Of a stretch of DNA of 64,000 nt, positions 60,770 to 64,000 are shown in pieces. The number at the start of each line of letters is the position of its first letter. Position 1 is the first letter of the stretch. Location of the stretch: contig VSDK01017500.1 of NCBI GenBank assembly GCA_009767595.1, positions 983,353-1,047,352 on the forward strand. Reading direction: 5' to 3'. Made by a program: the position numbers and the translations under genes. The DNA comes from Symbiodinium kawagutii. Taxonomy: Eukaryota > Sar > Dinophyceae > Suessiales > Symbiodiniaceae. The notes under the pieces are model-generated. The model was given only the letters and a program-made list of their open reading frames with translations, did no database searches and had not been told where the DNA came from.

Positions 60770-61067
60770 GCCAATGGGGGGATGAAGGCTTGGCAGGTTG
60801 GCTCCACTGCAACTGGGGCCACTGGGACACTTCGCTGGCTAACCCTGTAAACAGTGCCAGCACTCGTGGGTCTTCCCAGAGGTTTTGCAATTGGTGTTGC
60901 TTCCTAGCGGTGCCGCCGGTTTCGAACGGATTGCTGTTTCGTCGGAGGTTCATGATAAGGCTGGTCCTTTCAGTGGGAGAGGCTTGGCTGTACCCTAATG
61001 CCAGAAGTGCTTCAAAAGTGGCTGCAACATCCATTCTCATTTCTAAGAGGGTTTGCAAACACTTCAT
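60735..61067 (-). other. Antisense open frame inside a kinase intron
   Basis: 110 codons on the minus strand with normal helical protein composition: EMRMDVAATFEALLALGYSQ, then RTSLIMNLRRNSNPFETGGT. It overlaps the GTRGYVAPE exon at its 3' end, so part must be chance. A real exon would be about 60780-61060. A second minus segment at 61390-61510 (ITLSDADNAGAPFRSVQAHF) ends at a good GTGAGG donor and may belong with it. Confidence 0.35.
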
Positions 61068-61228
61068 TAAAGATTATGAACTATCAAGAAATTACCCAGG
61101 TAGTGTCTTCAGTGGAACCAGTGAACGTCACTGCTTACATTGGTGCTTTCTAAAGTCTGTGTAAAAGGACATCCGCAAAGGGTAAGGTTGAATATGAAAC
61201 CAACCATTGGTTGGAAACACCTCCAGTA

Positions 61229-61275
61229 TTGTTGTTGTTGTTGCTGCTGCTGTTGTTGTCGTCCTCGTTGTGACT
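61229..61275 (+). repeat. (GTT)n-rich tract
   Basis: GTTGTTGTTGTTGCTGCTGC-type repeat. Frames over it are V-rich or N-rich artefacts. Confidence 0.85.
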
Positions 61276-61686
61276 GTCAATGTTCTTGTTGTCGTTGGTG
61301 TTGCTGCTGATGTTCTTCTTGTTTACATGCCCCCGCTGTTGTTGGTGAAAAGCACCCCGATAGTTGGCTGCCCTCACCCCCTCATGGAGGTTCTGGCCGA
61401 GAAGCCGTACTCCTCGAAATGTGCCTGGACTGATCGAAATGGTGCGCCAGCATTGTCAGCATCAGAAAGGGTGATCATCGATGAATTGTCACTATCTTCG
61501 AAATTCTTTTCATGGTAACTTTCTTGGGCACTTGCAACGCTTGATTGGTCAATTGCTTTGGTCATGATCATGATAGATGACTGATGACCATGAATGCCAC
61601 ATTTCTCCGGCCATTCCCAGCGGTCATTTCTTGATGTTTGGTCATCATCTCTCATCTTTGGGTGTCACGAACTCACGGAGTTCCAG

Positions 61687-61763
61687 CCTGCAAGTACCCA
61701 GGCGATATCTTCTCCTTGGGCTGTTTGGTTCACACCTTGTTGAGCGGCAAGCCCCCTCGGAGG
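61687..61763 (+). CDS. Protein kinase exon: DIFSLGC (alpha-F)
   Basis: After TTCCAG the frame reads CKYPGDIFSLGCLVHTLLSG, then KPP. D-I-F-S-L-G-C is the alpha-F signature of protein kinases and LLSGKPP the start of the alpha-G loop. The 3' end is uncertain; a GC donor after CGGAG near 61762 is possible. C-lobe exons after this were not identified with confidence. Confidence 0.8.
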
Positions 61764-62536
61764 CGCTGCGGGGCGGAGCTTGTTTCAGAAGCAACAGATA
61801 TTGGGAGCCGCCTGGAAGTCAATCAGAATATGATTCATCCTAGATGTCAATCAATATGTATGATTAATCTTCAAATTTTGATCACTTGTGTTCATTTGTT
61901 GGTTTGTAGATTGGTAGTCTTATATAGTCTTATTGTAATTCACGTTTCAAAAATGATAGTGTGAACCAGATGTTTGTAAACACATAAGATCACAACGATT
62001 GTTTATGGTAGCCACTATTGTCCTGAGAATTTATCATGCTATCATTCATCGTCAGTAACCACCATGCTGATAGTTGCTGGTTGCATTAGGCGGGTCTACC
62101 ATGAAGCCACAGTCACCCCACTGATATGTTGACTCGCCAAATTTCACGACTGTGAAAGACAAGAGCTGATACCGACGAAACCATTGCCAGAAAGCCAACA
62201 ATCATGCCTGGACGGGACATGTGCATACACGCAGATTATACGAACATCTATGCGAAAAACACCTAAGGGGACTTGATGCCAAGTGGTGGTTATTTTGGGT
62301 TGGTCGTTGGCTAATGGATGCTTCTATCACTGGGGAAGTTGTCGAACGATGCTGATGGACTGCCGGGAAGATCATTAACTGGGAGGCCCGAGGCTGGGAA
62401 TGTCGAAGTGCCCCTGACACGACAGCGGATTGCTGCATGGATGCAACGACATCGGACATGGGATACATCCTTCATCTGGGTTTTACGTCAAGATTCACCA
62501 ATTGCTGATGATAGCCAGCCCTTGTTCAGTTCCCGT
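61764..62536. other. Intron-like; coding-like patch 62310-62470
   Basis: AT-rich, then a GC-richer patch where a plus frame reads GKIINWEARGWECRSAPDTT. It could be a kinase C-lobe exon, but the match is loose and two other frames are open. Confidence 0.3.
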
Positions 62537-62632
62537 ATGGTTTCTCAAAATTGGGAATCCCCAAATCATCCAATATAAAGCATTTACGGCAATAAATCAA
62601 CCATTTTTGGGGTACACTATCTTGAGAAACAC
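62537..62632 (+). repeat. Family A element, copy 33
   Basis: TATGGTTTCTCAAAATTGGG to TATCTTGAGAAACACT, complete. Confidence 0.75.
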
Positions 62633-62950
62633 TTGTATCGCGAACGCCAAATCAACAGCTGGCAATTTGCAGCTACCACTTACAGTTGCTTCTCAACAGC
62701 TTGGTTTTGCCAATTTCTGGAGAGACATATGGTAATATAGTATATAGAAGCATGATAAGTCACACTACAATGTGGCTGGATGGACCCCATAACCGTCTTT
62801 ACGCAGCACACGCTTTTCCTTGAACAGAAATGCCTAAGGGATTGGTTGTATCCACTGGCTCCCCCTGATTCCTTTCGAATCACCGGCCAATGTTCGATGA
62901 AAACAGCACTTCTTGATTTGTGCTGTGGAAATCCAAAAGGCTAACTAGGC

Positions 62951-64000
62951 TCAAGGCATTCCATACTTCTGTTCGTGATACATCTTCGCCATGTGGGTAG
63001 GGCACCAACCTTTCCCCTTATTAGCCTTCTGAAATTCGTTCCAAGGGTTTTTTCTTGGATACCCCTGGGAACTGGAAGCTGCACTTTGCGCTTCCACAGA
63101 TCCATCACTAAAAGCGCGCTCCGTCTCCGTAGAGGGCTGCTGCTGTTGATCGGACGGCTGGTCTCCCGAGCGTGTAGGCATCCCCAAAGATGTAGCCATG
63201 CTAGACTCGGGACCTTGCCGTGTAGATCGCTTCATGGATGTAGAGCTCCCTTCGCAAGAGCCCGATGGTGATGTTGAATTCATTGACATAGAGCTCTGGC
63301 CCAGCGATTGCGAGCCCGATTGTGATGTCAAACTCTTTGATGTATAGAGCTCTGCCCAAGCAGTTGCGAGCCCGATTGTGATGTCACATTCTTTGACGTA
63401 GAGCTCTGCCCAAGCGGTTGCGAGCCCGATTGTGATGTCAAATTCGTTGACGTAGAGCTCTGCCCAAGCGGTTGCGAGCCCGATTGTGATGTCAAATTCG
63501 TTGACGTAGAGCTCTGCCCAAGCGGTTGCGAGCCCGATTGTGATGTCAAATTCGTTGACGTAGAGCTCTGCCCAAGCGGTTGCGAGCCCGATTGTGATGT
63601 CGGTTTCATCGATGTAGATCTCTTTCGAAGAGATTGGTCATTTGAAGTCGTGGTAGCTGAGCTTCTGGTAGCGGAGCGAAGTTCAGTCATCGACACCTCC
63701 TCATCTTCAGAGCTTTCTTCAACCACCATGAACGTCTCCTCCTCCGACTCCACATCAGCCTGGTGAGCTCGCATGCGTCGAAGGCATGCTTGAGTTCCCT
63801 TCACCGTAAGCTGTCCCACAAAGACGACACCCAACGCCATCAGAACCATAGCGCTGGCCCACCAGAGGTCACTCTCTGACTCCTGGATTTCATGAGCTTC
63901 AGCCACCATCAGGCTGCTGACCATGATCAAAGCACCAGCCGTTGTGCGGTGTTGTCCATGACCAAGACTGGCCACCTGACTGCCATGTCGGTTTTCATCT
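62951..64000 (-). CDS. Partial gene: membrane-anchored protein with Ser/Thr/Gln repeats, frameshifted
   Basis: The minus frame is open to the window edge, so the true start lies beyond 64000. In order it has a hydrophobic segment SDLWWASAMVLMALGVVFVG (probable membrane span), an acidic stretch (ESEEETFMVVEESSEDEEVS), a Ser/Thr/Arg linker, at least six units of an 18-residue repeat (TSQSGSQPLGQSSTSTNL), and a C-terminal tail WNEFQKANKGKGWCPTHMAK ending KYGMP at a stop near 62951. A 2-nt insertion (TA at about 63344) in the sixth repeat unit from the N-terminal side breaks the frame. Otherwise the two halves join smoothly. No family is recognised. It may be part of another mobile element or a decayed gene. 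Confidence 0.55.
63256..63635 (-). repeat. 54-bp tandem repeat within the minus-strand gene
   Basis: Units start near 63310, 63366, 63420, 63474, 63528 and 63582, with a diverged one at 63256. Spacing is 54 bp except for 56 bp where the TA insertion sits. Each unit contains GCGAGCCCGATTGTGATGTC and GAGCTCTGCCCAAGCGG. Confidence 0.9.

Overview
The window looks like a piece of a dinoflagellate nuclear genome. Four things point there: very low gene density, genes cut into tiny exons by kilobase-sized introns, introns with GC as well as GT donors, and massive colonisation by short inverted-repeat elements. A long non-LTR retrotransposon also carries a methyltransferase-like module, a combination known from dinoflagellates. 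A species cannot be named. No rRNA, tRNA, CRISPR array or bacterial-style operon is visible.

Layout. Bases 1 to 18.8 kb are AT-rich, repeat-built sequence with scattered short islands that look coding but are not recognisable; the best are 4.1-5.1 kb, 7.6 kb and 11.05-11.54 kb. A 10.8-kb non-LTR retrotransposon lies at 18822-29607. Its gag-like zinc-ribbon ORF is followed by an unusual polyprotein: a threefold-repeated module of unknown function, RNase H, an APE-type endonuclease, reverse transcriptase, C2H2 fingers, and a C-terminal domain like a cytosine-C5 methyltransferase. The element landed inside a short inverted-repeat element and is flanked by a 12-bp target-site duplication. Its polyprotein is broken by frame changes that fall inside conserved motifs.

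From 30 kb to 62 kb the plus strand carries many coding-like micro-exons. The clearest set encodes a protein kinase: a possible beta-3 lysine exon at 45.1 kb, then GGSL at 53.2 kb, alpha-E at 55.5 and 56.3 kb, HRDLKPGN at 57.4 kb, a DFS variant of DFG at 59.4 kb, GTRGYVAPE at 60.7 kb, and DIFSLGC at 61.7 kb. Exons are about 38-77 nt, and intron phases agree at the best-defined junctions. An exon starting MGGGSSK (31.65 kb) and further exons at 33.8, 35.5, 36.7-37.1, 40.2 and 43.0 kb may be its N-terminal part or a separate gene. The right edge (62951-64000) holds a minus-strand gene, cut by the window end. It has a probable membrane segment and an 18-residue Ser/Thr/Gln repeat interrupted by a 2-nt insertion.

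The repeat landscape is dominated by several families of about 65-130 bp foldback elements, labelled A to H here. Family A alone has about 34 full or partial copies, and families often occur joined or nested. There are also an 890-bp array of 10-bp repeats (54.5-55.4 kb), a large foldback (53.95-54.4 kb) and many microsatellites. All exon boundaries are inferred by eye from protein motifs and splice dinucleotides, without alignment or RNA evidence.
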